NCBI GenBank assembly: GCA_018968995.1
Contig: JAGWZD010000051.1
Location: forward strand, 1 to 9,249
Reading direction: 5' to 3'
DNA length: 9,249 nt
Origin: Bdellovibrionales bacterium
GTDB taxonomy: Bacteria > Bdellovibrionota > UBA1018
Shown: piece by piece, positions 1-6,272 of the stretch
How positions within the stretch are numbered: the first letter of the stretch is position 1
Layout: the number at the start of each line of letters is the position of its first letter
Translations under genes and position numbers: made by a program
Notes under the pieces: model-generated
The model's database searches: none
The model's input: only the letters and a program-made list of their open reading frames with translations
Told to the model about the DNA's origin: nothing

Positions 1-953
1 GGGCACGAAATCCATTCGATTCGGTCCTGATTAGACTCTCTTTTTCTAACGTAGGTACGAAGCAACTCACTCTGAGGCCGATCTCCTTGGATGTGCTCCA
101 GCAGAGCGAGAAGCGGACGCTCACCGTCATCCAAAGTAATAAAATCAAAAAAATCAAAAACCCTTGGGTCTTCGAGCTCCCGAAGCTCGGTGTTTGGATA
201 ACCGCCCCCCAACACTAGCCGACTTTGAGGAAGCGCTTGTCGAAACACTTTAGCCATTCGAAATGCGCCGTAAACGTTCCCAGGAAAAGGCGTAGTAAAA
301 CCCACAACGTCTGGCCGATGCTCTGCTGCTAATTCTGTGGTGATCTCGTCGAGAATTCGATCCACCAGAGTTGGACTCTTTGAGTTCACCGCAGACAAGA
401 GCGGATCCAATGTTGCCTGCGAGGCCGCAAGTTTTTCACCATACCGAGAAAACTCAAATCGTGAATCGATGCCTTCGCGAATGACTAAAGCGAGATCATC
501 CAAAAAAAGAGAGGCTAAAAATTTCGCGCGGTCCTGAACTCCCAGCGCGCCAAAGGCCCAGCTGAGTCCGTCGTCTTGATCCGGACCAGTGAGAAGCGAG
601 TATTGTCGCAGCGTTTGGAACGCTGGCCCCTGCGGAAGAAGCCCCTCTAATCGCATCGCCAAAGAGGGGTCTTTTCCTTGAAGAAAGGAAATAACAGGTT
701 CTACGGCCGCGAGAATGCGCTCAAAGTTTTGGATAAAATGCTGAACCGATTCAGCAGCGTTCGATTGAATCTCAGCGCGCACACGCACTAAACCCGCTCT
801 TGAGAATAATCGAAGAACCAACTCCAGCGCTGGATCGGCTTGAAACACCTCTAAATCAGAACGATGACGACGCAAAAACCCCTTCAGATACGCCGTTGCG
901 GGATAAGGCGTATTCAATTGAGTCATGGGGGGTGTGACCAAGAGCAAGCGCAT
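1..953 (-). CDS. B12-binding radical SAM protein, N-terminal part (runs off left edge)
   Basis: An open frame from ATG at 953 gives 317 residues without a stop and leaves the window before ending. The start MRLLLVTPPMTQLNTPYPA, residues 218-224 GFTTPFP, 246-254 LVLGGGYPN and 273-278 TLDDGE are typical of the cobalamin-binding Rossmann-like domain of B12-dependent radical SAM enzymes, a family of roughly 500-700 residues. The Fe-S cluster motif CxxxCxxC should lie beyond the left edge and is not visible, so the catalytic half is unconfirmed. Residues about 60-215 are a long helical stretch between the first strand and the GFTTPFP element. The substrate cannot be told; family members do methylations and other radical chemistry in RiPP, lipid, cofactor or RNA pathways. 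The gene diverges from the LOG gene across 141 bp. No Shine-Dalgarno is seen before the ATG, but an extended -10 box lies just upstream, suggesting a very short leader. Confidence 0.8.
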   Translation of the reverse strand, partial: MRLLLVTPPMTQLNTPYPATAYLKGFLRRHRSDLEVFQADPALELVLRLFSRAGLVRVRAEIQSNAAESVQHFIQNFERILAAVEPVISFLQGKDPSLAMRLEGLLPQGPAFQTLRQYSLLTGPDQDDGLSWAFGALGVQDRAKFLASLFLDDLALVIREGIDSRFEFSRYGEKLAASQATLDPLLSAVNSKSPTLVDRILDEITTELAAEHRPDVVGFTTPFPGNVYGAFRMAKVFRQALPQSRLVLGGGYPNTELRELEDPRVFDFFDFITLDDGERPLLALLEHIQGDRPQSELLRTYVRKRESNQDRIEWISC

Positions 954-965
954 GAGTCGCGAGAA

Positions 966-992
966 ACTATAACAGATGACTATTTTTATCAA
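966..992 (-). promoter_or_regulatory. Candidate sigma70-type promoter with extended -10 for the B12 radical SAM gene
   Basis: On the minus strand the sequence TGTTATAGT gives a TATAGT -10 box (971-966, 5 of 6 consensus bases) with a TG extension. A TTGATA -35-like box lies at 992-987, with a short 15-nt spacer. A start of transcription about 7 nt after the -10 box would fall near 959, only about 6 nt before the ATG at 953, which fits the absence of a Shine-Dalgarno. This is read by eye only. Confidence 0.4.
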
Positions 993-1094
993 CTATTCAG
1001 AGTGCTCTCTTTGCTTTTTCGGTGGTGCCAAATAAATGATTGTTTTCAGTGACTTAGCAGATCAGAATGGAGTCCAACAGGAGACCTCTGTCAC

Positions 1095-1853
1095 GTGAGA
1101 ATCCCTCAAGACCCCAAAATCAAAAGACTCTCAGGTTTACGCGAAATCTCGCGCGTGTCGCCCCACGACGAAGCCCACTTCCTGGCTGGACGAAATACTC
1201 GCTGGATGGAGTTTGTACGAGTCTGCCGAATCGCTTGGGAGTTCATCCGAGGGTTTCGAAAGCTTCACTTTATTGGACCCTGCGTGACGGTCTTTGGGTC
1301 GGCCCGGTTTCCTGAGGACCACCCCTACTGCGAGCTTGCTCGAAAGGTGGGCGCTGGTCTCGCTCGCTCAGGCTTCACGGTGATGACCGGTGGCGGTCCC
1401 GGAATCATGGCCGCCGCCAATCGAGGATGCAAAGAGGCAGGGGGAAGATCGGTGGGTTGTACGATCCGACTACCCCGCGAGCAACGTCCGAACCCGTGGC
1501 TCGATGATGTCATCGATTTTTACTACTTCTTTGTTCGAAAAGTGATGCTCGTAAAGTACTCTTACGCGTTTGTGGTCCTACCTGGGGGTTTTGGAACCCA
1601 GGATGAACTCAACGAGGCCCTCACTTTGATTCAAACGGGCAAAGTCTACGATTTCCCTGTGATTCTGATGGGACGCGATTACTGGCGTCCTTATCTTGAG
1701 TTTCTAGCTCAATGCTCGAGCGTTTATAAGACTATTGAGCCGAGTGATTTAGATTACATCCAAGTGACTGACTCGCCAGATGAAGCCATCGGCATCATCA
1801 ATAAAACAGCGGATTTGATCGGACTAAAAAGAAATCAGCTACTTCCTAAGTAA
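1095..1853 (+). CDS. LOG family protein (TIGR00730-type nucleotide 5'-monophosphate phosphoribohydrolase)
   Basis: This is a 252-residue Rossmann-fold protein of the LOG family, enzymes that cleave the N-glycosidic bond of nucleoside 5'-monophosphates (cytokinin ribotides in plants and some bacteria, purine or pyrimidine nucleotides for PpnN-like members). Visible motifs are FGSARF (67-72), TGGGPGIMAAANRG (98-111), RK (148-149) and the hallmark PGGFGTQDE (163-171), which supplies the catalytic Glu and phosphate-binding Gly/Thr. The family was long misnamed lysine decarboxylase. The start is GTG at 1095, preceded by AGGAG at 1079-1083 (11-nt spacer). A later ATG at residue 38 would still keep the whole fold, so the N-terminal 37 residues are uncertain. 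The exact substrate cannot be decided from sequence. The 3' end overlaps the convergent uppP gene by 19 bp (1835-1853). Confidence 0.88.
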   Translation: MRIPQDPKIKRLSGLREISRVSPHDEAHFLAGRNTRWMEFVRVCRIAWEFIRGFRKLHFIGPCVTVFGSARFPEDHPYCELARKVGAGLARSGFTVMTGGGPGIMAAANRGCKEAGGRSVGCTIRLPREQRPNPWLDDVIDFYYFFVRKVMLVKYSYAFVVLPGGFGTQDELNEALTLIQTGKVYDFPVILMGRDYWRPYLEFLAQCSSVYKTIEPSDLDYIQVTDSPDEAIGIINKTADLIGLKRNQLLPK

Positions 1854-2650
1854 AGCAAAACAATCGCCGCCAGAACTATTCGGTAGACTGCGAAGGCAGC
1901 AAAACCCGTGCGTGAAACTAGACGGATCAGTCCTGAAATCGCAATCCATCCAAACACAAAAGCGCTCAAAGCTCCGGTTGCCAAAATCAGCCACGCGTGT
2001 GCCGTGGTTCCTACCGATGAGGCCGTCGACACGGACTGCATAATTTTATCCCAATGTCTGAGTTCAGAGGCTAACGCGGCAGCCGTTACCGGGGCCGACA
2101 CAAAAAACGAAAATCGTGCAGCGGCCTCACGAGAAAGCCCCAAAAACCGGGCGCCCATGATGGTAGAGCCTGAGCGAGACATCCCTGGAATAAAAGCCAA
2201 GCACTGAAAAAATCCTACAGCCCAGGCATCCAGTCGCCTCATTTCGGTCCACGATCTCACACCCCGAGAGTAGCGATCAGAAAGATACAGTAGCACCCCG
2301 CCCAGAATCAGTGCGCTGGCAATGAGCCGAGGTCCCCTCAGGTGAATCCCGATCCAATCTGAAAAGAGCCCTCCCACCACGAGCGCTGGCAGGGTCGCGA
2401 AAATCACGTTCCAAACAATCCTTTGACCTTCTGGTTTTAGAAACGAACGAAGCAGCCCCATCCATTCTTTTCGAAAGTAAATGAGCGTGGAGCCCAAAGT
2501 TCCTGCATGAAGAAAAACATCAAAACTGAGTCCTGGGTCTGCCTTGCCTAAAAACCGGGGTAGTAGTGCCAAATGAGCTGAACTGCTGACCGGGAGATAT
2601 TCGGTCAATCCTTGAACCGCCCCATATAAAAAAGCTTCAAAAAACGTCAT
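1835..2650 (-). CDS. uppP: Undecaprenyl-diphosphatase UppP (BacA family)
   Basis: UppP dephosphorylates undecaprenyl pyrophosphate to the monophosphate lipid carrier used for peptidoglycan and other envelope polymers; it is an integral inner-membrane enzyme. The 271-residue length is normal for the family. The N-terminal signature is present as QGLTEYLPVSSSAH (residues 13-26), with the (E/Q)xxxE acidic pair Q13/E17 and H26. The second signature is PGMSRSGST (155-163), with the catalytic Ser/Arg region S158-R159. Hydrophobic segments span roughly 45-58, 80-97, 107-125, 142-155, 183-195, 219-240 and 253-268, consistent with a multi-pass protein. BacA overexpression is known to give bacitracin resistance. 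The ATG at 2650 is the only plausible start; the G-rich stretch just upstream may act as ribosome-binding site. The gene diverges from the FKBP gene and overlaps the LOG gene tail-to-tail. Confidence 0.96.
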   Translation of the reverse strand: MTFFEAFLYGAVQGLTEYLPVSSSAHLALLPRFLGKADPGLSFDVFLHAGTLGSTLIYFRKEWMGLLRSFLKPEGQRIVWNVIFATLPALVVGGLFSDWIGIHLRGPRLIASALILGGVLLYLSDRYSRGVRSWTEMRRLDAWAVGFFQCLAFIPGMSRSGSTIMGARFLGLSREAAARFSFFVSAPVTAAALASELRHWDKIMQSVSTASSVGTTAHAWLILATGALSAFVFGWIAISGLIRLVSRTGFAAFAVYRIVLAAIVLLYLGSS

Positions 2651-2790
2651 GCCCCCACCATACCCCCCTCTGAATTCCCGACCAACTCTCTTTTTTTTTC
2701 GACGCTACCGGAAAAACGGCTCGCCCCCCCGCCAGTCCTATGTAATGGTCAGGCCATAAACCCAGGATCCACAGAAGGAGAACCTGATCC
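2651..2790. promoter_or_regulatory. Divergent intergenic region between uppP and the FKBP lipoprotein gene
   Basis: These 140 bp must carry promoters for both flanking genes. Visible elements are a run of nine T (2691-2699), a C-rich stretch (2724-2730) and a -10-like TGTAAT at 2741-2746 (5 of 6 consensus bases, plus strand) without a good -35 box. A small inverted repeat ATGG/CCAT lies at 2745-2757. The Shine-Dalgarno AAGGAG at 2775-2780 serves the FKBP gene. No convincing promoter for uppP was found. Confidence 0.3.
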
Positions 2791-3285
2791 ATGAAACTGT
2801 TTGATTCTAAAATGGCGCTAGTCTCTGTATTAGCGATGACCCTAGCAACTCTGTCCGCCTGCACGAAGAAGTCTTCAGAGGCCCCTCAGAACGCCTCGAC
2901 TGCCACTTCAAGTACAACTACAGGAACAACGACTGCAGCCCCAGAAGCCAATAAGTCTGCAACTGGCCTTAAGACCGAAGAAATCAAAGAAGGTACGGGC
3001 GCCGTAGCGGCAAACGGAATGATGGTGACGGTGCACTATACCGGAACCCTCACCGATGGAAAAAAGTTCGACTCATCCCTCGATCGAAATGAACCCTTTA
3101 AATTCACTTTAGGTGCTGGACAGGTGATTAAGGGCTGGGACCTCGGTGTTGCCGGCATGAAGGTGGGCGGTAAGCGTAGGCTCGTGATTCCACCTGAGCT
3201 CGGCTACGGCGAAAACGGAGCCGGAGGAGTCATCCCTGGCAACGCGACTTTGATTTTTGAAGTTGAACTTTTGGATGTGAAATAA
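2791..3285 (+). CDS. FKBP-type peptidyl-prolyl cis-trans isomerase, predicted lipoprotein
   Basis: This 164-residue protein is a predicted periplasm-facing lipoprotein that should catalyse prolyl cis-trans isomerisation and assist folding of envelope proteins. It has a type II signal peptide with lipobox LSAC, making C24 the lipidated residue. The next residues (TKK) lack the Asp at +2 that retains lipoproteins in the inner membrane, so outer-membrane sorting is plausible. A disordered Ser/Thr/Ala/Pro-rich linker follows (about 28-58), then one FKBP domain (about 60-164). Residues matching the FKBP12 pocket are Y83 in VHYTG, D94 in FDSS, V112-I113 and W116 in QVIKGWD, Y139 in LGYG and F156. 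Length and layout match bacterial FkpA/Mip-like minimal FKBPs without the dimerisation domain. AAGGAG (2775-2780) precedes the ATG by 10 nt. The histone-fold gene begins 22 nt downstream, so the two are probably co-transcribed. Confidence 0.95.
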   Translation: MKLFDSKMALVSVLAMTLATLSACTKKSSEAPQNASTATSSTTTGTTTAAPEANKSATGLKTEEIKEGTGAVAANGMMVTVHYTGTLTDGKKFDSSLDRNEPFKFTLGAGQVIKGWDLGVAGMKVGGKRRLVIPPELGYGENGAGGVIPGNATLIFEVELLDVK

Positions 3286-3307
3286 CTCTCAAGAAAGGGA
3301 ATAAACA

Positions 3308-3523
3308 ATGACTGACACTAACGAATCCGCAGGCGGAGAAAAAGAAACCCTGGTCGTGGCCTCCAAGACTAAGGATTATATCCGTAAGGCTTCAGGCGGA
3401 ATGAACACTTCCTCAGCCGTGATGAACGTACTTTCGGAAAAAATTCGCCACCTTTGCGATCAAGCAATCTCTCGCGCAAAGCAAGATGGCCGCAAAACTG
3501 TCATGGACCGCGATTTCGAATAG
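3308..3523 (+). CDS. Small bacterial histone-fold protein (resembles the Bdellovibrio histone HBb/Bd0055 type)
   Basis: The 71-residue product has a short acidic tail (1-14) followed by a single histone fold. Predicted helix 1 is about KTKDYIRKA (20-28), loop 1 is GGMNTS (30-35), the long helix 2 runs about 36-60, and loop 2 is GRKTV (61-65). The last five residues, DRDFE, form only a stub of helix 3. The GRKTV element followed by x-x-D matches archaeal histones, which have GRKTIxxED; this R-[KT]-T loop contacts DNA phosphates in that family. A truncated helix 3 is a known trait of bacterial histones such as B. bacteriovorus Bd0055, which is a major nucleoid protein. It probably acts as a dimer that binds DNA in the cytoplasm. 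A good Shine-Dalgarno (AAAGGGA, 3294-3300, 7-nt spacer) and the ATG fix the start. It sits 22 nt after the FKBP gene and is closed by a strong terminator. Homology is recalled from motifs, not computed. Confidence 0.8.
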   Translation: MTDTNESAGGEKETLVVASKTKDYIRKASGGMNTSSAVMNVLSEKIRHLCDQAISRAKQDGRKTVMDRDFE

Positions 3524-3544
3524 TCCCGGTTTTTTTAAGCATTG

Positions 3545-3580
3545 GGCCGGGGAAGAGGAACTCTTTCCCGGCCTTTTTTT
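3545..3580 (+). terminator. Strong rho-independent terminator after the histone-fold gene
   Basis: The arm GGCCGGGGAAGAG (3545-3557) pairs with CTCTTTCCCGGCC (3561-3573) in a 13-bp stem with one G-T wobble, a 3-nt GAA loop and a seven-T tract (3574-3580). It ends the FKBP-histone transcript. It lies only 18 nt before the ATG of the truncated hemoglobin gene. An alternative, weaker pairing of the 5' arm is described in the findings. Confidence 0.93.
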
Positions 3581-3598
3581 ATGGAAAGCTTGCACTGA

Positions 3599-3964
3599 AT
3601 GGATCTTAAAGCCGTTTACGCTGAAATAGGCTCAGAGGCGCGTGTTTACGATCTCATGCTTGAGTTTTATCAGCTGATGGCAAGCGACGTGATGATCGGC
3701 TTTTTCTTTACTGGGCGCGACCTAGATGCAATCTCTAGAAAACAGGCCGAATTCATCCTTCGTGCGATGGGCGCGAGGGGCAGTTACTCTGGAAAGTCTC
3801 CTGCACAAGCGCACACTCACCTTCCCCCCATACTGCCCGGTTTCTTTGATCGGAGGGCGGTTCTTTTGGAACAAGTGCTTCGCTCAAGAAACCTCAGCGA
3901 AGCCGCAATTCAGGCCTGGCTGAACTTTGAGGAACAGTTTCGGCGAGCCATCGTGCAACGATAA
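3599..3964 (+). CDS. Truncated hemoglobin (2-on-2 globin)
   Basis: The 121-residue protein fits the truncated hemoglobin family: small heme proteins that bind O2, NO or CO and serve in NO detoxification, redox or oxygen handling in the cytoplasm. Recognisable elements are IGSEARVYDLMLEFYQLM, carrying the B-helix FY pair (F23-Y24, with Y24 the likely distal B10 Tyr), FFFTGRD at 35-41 (CD/E region), KQAEFILRAMG (48-58) and YSGKS (63-67). H72 in AHTHLPPI is the likely proximal F8 ligand, and FF (82-83) is in the G-helix start. The subgroup (I, II or III) is not certain. GGAAAG at 3583-3588 could act as a weak ribosome-binding site with a 10-nt spacer. The ATG is just 18 nt past the terminator T-tract, so transcription depends on readthrough or on a promoter overlapping the terminator. 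The stop codon directly abuts that of the convergent metalloprotease gene. Confidence 0.9.
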   Translation: MDLKAVYAEIGSEARVYDLMLEFYQLMASDVMIGFFFTGRDLDAISRKQAEFILRAMGARGSYSGKSPAQAHTHLPPILPGFFDRRAVLLEQVLRSRNLSEAAIQAWLNFEEQFRRAIVQR

Positions 3965-5101
3965 CTATTTAAGAAAATTTTTCCGCCACACTTGCTCGAG
4001 ATCGCCCCGAGGCATGACACCCCGAATCTCAAAACGCTTCGCCGCCTGAGAACTTGAGGAAACTCGAGAGTCCTGTAGCGGATTCCATAAGCTTGAAAAA
4101 AGCTGTTCCACGGTCTCTCCGTCAGCGTTCTTATCAAAGAGATCCCAGAAAAACCCCGTCACTCGCCACTCGTTTTCCTCACCCGCGCAAACATCGGCCG
4201 GAATGGTTTCAAATCGAATGGGAGCGCGCCTCGGCACCATGTATTCAAATTTAGCGTCCGGGTCATCCGACGAAATACTGACAAACGCCGAGAAAAATGA
4301 AGCCCAACCCTCTGACAAAGCTAGAGTGGAACTGTAACACTCATCGATTCGGTGCTGGCCGCCCTCCGACGAGCCGATGCCCCCTAAATCATAGATGGCA
4401 TGCCCTAACTCGTGACCGACGACATCCCAATGATCGCCACGCGTCAACGTGACGACTCCACGAGTGTAGTAGTCCCCATCTCCAGGCCAGGCAAAAACAA
4501 CAGGTCGTTTCCAGAATTGTAGACCAATTGCCGACTGGAGCTTCAATTGAGCTCGCATAGCCACCTGCCAAATGCCCAGTGCCTGCCCCGAATCAGAATC
4601 AGTTTTCACAATCAGACGAGTGAGTCCTTCACAGCCCACTTCGGCCACAAACGGATAGGGCCTACCCCCAACTCCTGAGGAGGCTATAGAAAAAAAACTG
4701 TTCTTCAGCTGAGCTCGGACGCGAATCCGTGGCCCGTCTGAACAATTCGAAGCCCAACGCGCCTCTCCCTGACTGTCGGTGGTTGCGGGCATGGTGCCAA
4801 AACTTGGACTCGCGGCCGTAAAGACTAAACCCGAAACCGGCTGTAGCTCGCTCCCCACCTCTCGAAGAACCTGAATCACCAACTGCTGAGGAGCCGCCGC
4901 CGTCTCAACACGATCTGCTGAAAGCTCTGCTCCCGGAGCCAAGATTCGCCTCGGCAAATACTCACCGCTCAAATCTTGGTCTTGAATCAGACCGCCAAAT
5001 GGCACATCGGGCTTGCCCACCGTGGCCTCAGCGCTCGAGACGCCTGCCAGCATTGACAAAGCGAAAAGAAAGTGAGGCACTCTCGCATGACCTCGGATCA
5101 T
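3965..5101 (-). CDS. Exported HELGH zinc metalloprotease, third gene of the topoisomerase VI operon
   Basis: The 378-residue product begins with a Sec-type signal peptide (basic start, hydrophobic 11-21, likely cleavage after A-E-A at 26 or S-S-A at 24), so it should act in the periplasm or outside the cell. Residues about 70-167 look like a beta-sandwich (prealbumin/Big-like) with the acidic pattern TTDSQGEARW. The catalytic region has HELGH (230-234), giving two zinc-binding His and the general-base Glu. SEGWASFF (263-270) follows, where E264 is a fitting third ligand in gluzincin fashion. The later EWRVTGFFWDLFDKNADGE recalls the W-D-L-x-D block of other bacterial gluzincins. Cysteines at 120, 157, 255 and 305 could form disulfides. 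I do not recognise a named family, and substrates are unknown. The ATG overlaps the top6A stop as ATGA (5098-5101), with Shine-Dalgarno GAGAGGA at 5116-5110 and an 8-nt spacer, so translation is coupled to top6A. Confidence 0.82.
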   Translation of the reverse strand: MIRGHARVPHFLFALSMLAGVSSAEATVGKPDVPFGGLIQDQDLSGEYLPRRILAPGAELSADRVETAAAPQQLVIQVLREVGSELQPVSGLVFTAASPSFGTMPATTDSQGEARWASNCSDGPRIRVRAQLKNSFFSIASSGVGGRPYPFVAEVGCEGLTRLIVKTDSDSGQALGIWQVAMRAQLKLQSAIGLQFWKRPVVFAWPGDGDYYTRGVVTLTRGDHWDVVGHELGHAIYDLGGIGSSEGGQHRIDECYSSTLALSEGWASFFSAFVSISSDDPDAKFEYMVPRRAPIRFETIPADVCAGEENEWRVTGFFWDLFDKNADGETVEQLFSSLWNPLQDSRVSSSSQAAKRFEIRGVMPRGDLEQVWRKNFLK

Positions 5102-6267
5102 ACGTAGTTTCCTCTCTTAATCTTCTCGACAATAATCTTCTCAGGCATCGTTGGATCACGCGGATCTACAGTAAAATAGGCCTGCTGCTCACAACGACGT
5201 TTATGCTCCAGAAGCCATTTCAAGATCTGAGCTACACCCTTGTTTCTTTTGTCCTGAAAAAAAGGATCGTTCTTCAGGGCATCAGCAGCTTTTTTAAGCG
5301 CGCGCCCTTCTTGAGCGTCGCCCTCTTTCACCGGATAATCGTTCAGGTCGTATTTTTTGATGTCTTCTGGAAGCACCCCGAGGAATCGAACTTCTGGGGC
5401 AGAGTAATCCGAATTTCGAATCAATGACGCCGCCGAACCCGCTTTCAAGGTGCGGTAAATATTCTGAAGCGTGTAGGCGTCCAGATCGCCGAAAAAATAA
5501 AGAGGCACACTTAATTGGTCTTGGATCAACTTGGTCCAACCCCGTACCGCATTTGAGGGAACACCCTGTGCACCGATCAGAATGCAATTATGTCTCTTGG
5601 TAAAGCCATTGGCGACCAAGGTGTTGGCTGTACCTTCTGATTCAATGATCAGACAGAAATCAATTTTCTTACGCGCAGAAAGTTTCAGTGATTGAGGCCG
5701 ATTCTTAGGCTGGAACGGACTCGTACCAAGCTTCGAGAGATCGATCACCGCCGTATCGCCATCAGGTAATGTTTCAGTCACTACCAGTTGCTGTGAATAG
5801 GTCTGTCCACCGCGGTCATTGGCATAACAGTTGAGCTCTTCGCGATAACACTCAAGCATCTCGCAAATAAAATCGATAATGGCATCACTCTCTGGCTGGT
5901 CAGCAAAATCCAAGGGCTTCAGCATGGGGTTATGCTTAATTTCACCTTTACTAATATAGTAAAGCTCGCGCTTGGTATTGACTGCGCCGGTATCAATATT
6001 TCGAAGCAAAATCTCGAGCATAAAAATAGCGCGAGACATCTTCTTCACTGAGCTTACGTTTAATTCCGTAGCAACTTTCTTATCGCCAGGAGTCAAGAAG
6101 CCCACTTTATGATTGTAGAGTGCATTATCCAAAGAACACTTCGTCGCATATAAAACAGGCCGACGAGCACGCTCCAAGTCTTGAAGCAAACGATTGCAAA
6201 GTTCCTTACTTAAATGAGGAATCTGATCGTCCGATTTTTTTGATCGCTTCATCAATTTCGTTGCCAT
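5098..6267 (-). CDS. top6A: DNA topoisomerase VI subunit A (Spo11-like DNA-cleaving subunit)
   Basis: Top6A forms an A2B2 type IIB topoisomerase with Top6B; it makes the transient double-strand break through a 5'-phosphotyrosyl bond so that a second duplex can pass, relaxing supercoils and decatenating DNA. The 389 residues are close to archaeal Top6A length. The 5Y-CAP (winged-helix) domain carries TKRELYYIS (98-106), in which Y104 is the likely catalytic Tyr by comparison with Spo11/Top6A. FADQPESDAIID (121-132) matches an archaeal Top6A block. The Toprim domain has IIESEGT (207-213; E209 metal ligand), GVPSNAVRG (235-243), the DxD motif D261/D263 in FGDLDAYT, and YRTLKAGSA (271-279). The usual D-G-D-P-[WY]-G is changed to DLDAYT, so the Pro and Gly are lost while the acidic residues stay. 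AGGGAG (6283-6278) inside the top6B end serves the ATG, which lies 5 nt past the top6B stop. Confidence 0.94.
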   Translation of the reverse strand: MATKLMKRSKKSDDQIPHLSKELCNRLLQDLERARRPVLYATKCSLDNALYNHKVGFLTPGDKKVATELNVSSVKKMSRAIFMLEILLRNIDTGAVNTKRELYYISKGEIKHNPMLKPLDFADQPESDAIIDFICEMLECYREELNCYANDRGGQTYSQQLVVTETLPDGDTAVIDLSKLGTSPFQPKNRPQSLKLSARKKIDFCLIIESEGTANTLVANGFTKRHNCILIGAQGVPSNAVRGWTKLIQDQLSVPLYFFGDLDAYTLQNIYRTLKAGSAASLIRNSDYSAPEVRFLGVLPEDIKKYDLNDYPVKEGDAQEGRALKKAADALKNDPFFQDKRNKGVAQILKWLLEHKRRCEQQAYFTVDPRDPTMPEKIIVEKIKRGNYV

Positions 6268-6272
6268 GAAAC

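Noticed and set aside
1067..1315. An 82-codon plus-strand frame overlapping the 5' part of the LOG gene
   Set aside because: It is in a different frame from the conserved LOG motifs, shows no family features, and the AGGAG fits the GTG start of LOG instead.
1095..1853. Lysine decarboxylase annotation for the LOG gene
   Set aside because: PGGxGTxxE belongs to the LOG phosphoribohydrolase family; the decarboxylase label is a historical error and no PLP-binding features are present.
2691..2699. Run of nine T upstream of the FKBP gene as a terminator tract
   Set aside because: No stem-loop precedes it on the plus strand, and no rightward gene ends there; at most it is an A/T tract in a divergent promoter region.
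2791..3523. FKBP next to a histone gene, as a histone-chaperone pair like eukaryotic nuclear FKBPs
   Set aside because: The FKBP has a lipoprotein signal peptide with lipobox LSAC and should face the periplasm, so it would not meet the cytoplasmic histone-fold protein. Only co-transcription is supported.
4999..5427. A 142-codon plus-strand open frame and other long frames opposite top6A, top6B and uppP
   Set aside because: They lie antisense inside well-supported genes, lack ribosome-binding sites and recognisable domains, and look like chance frames.
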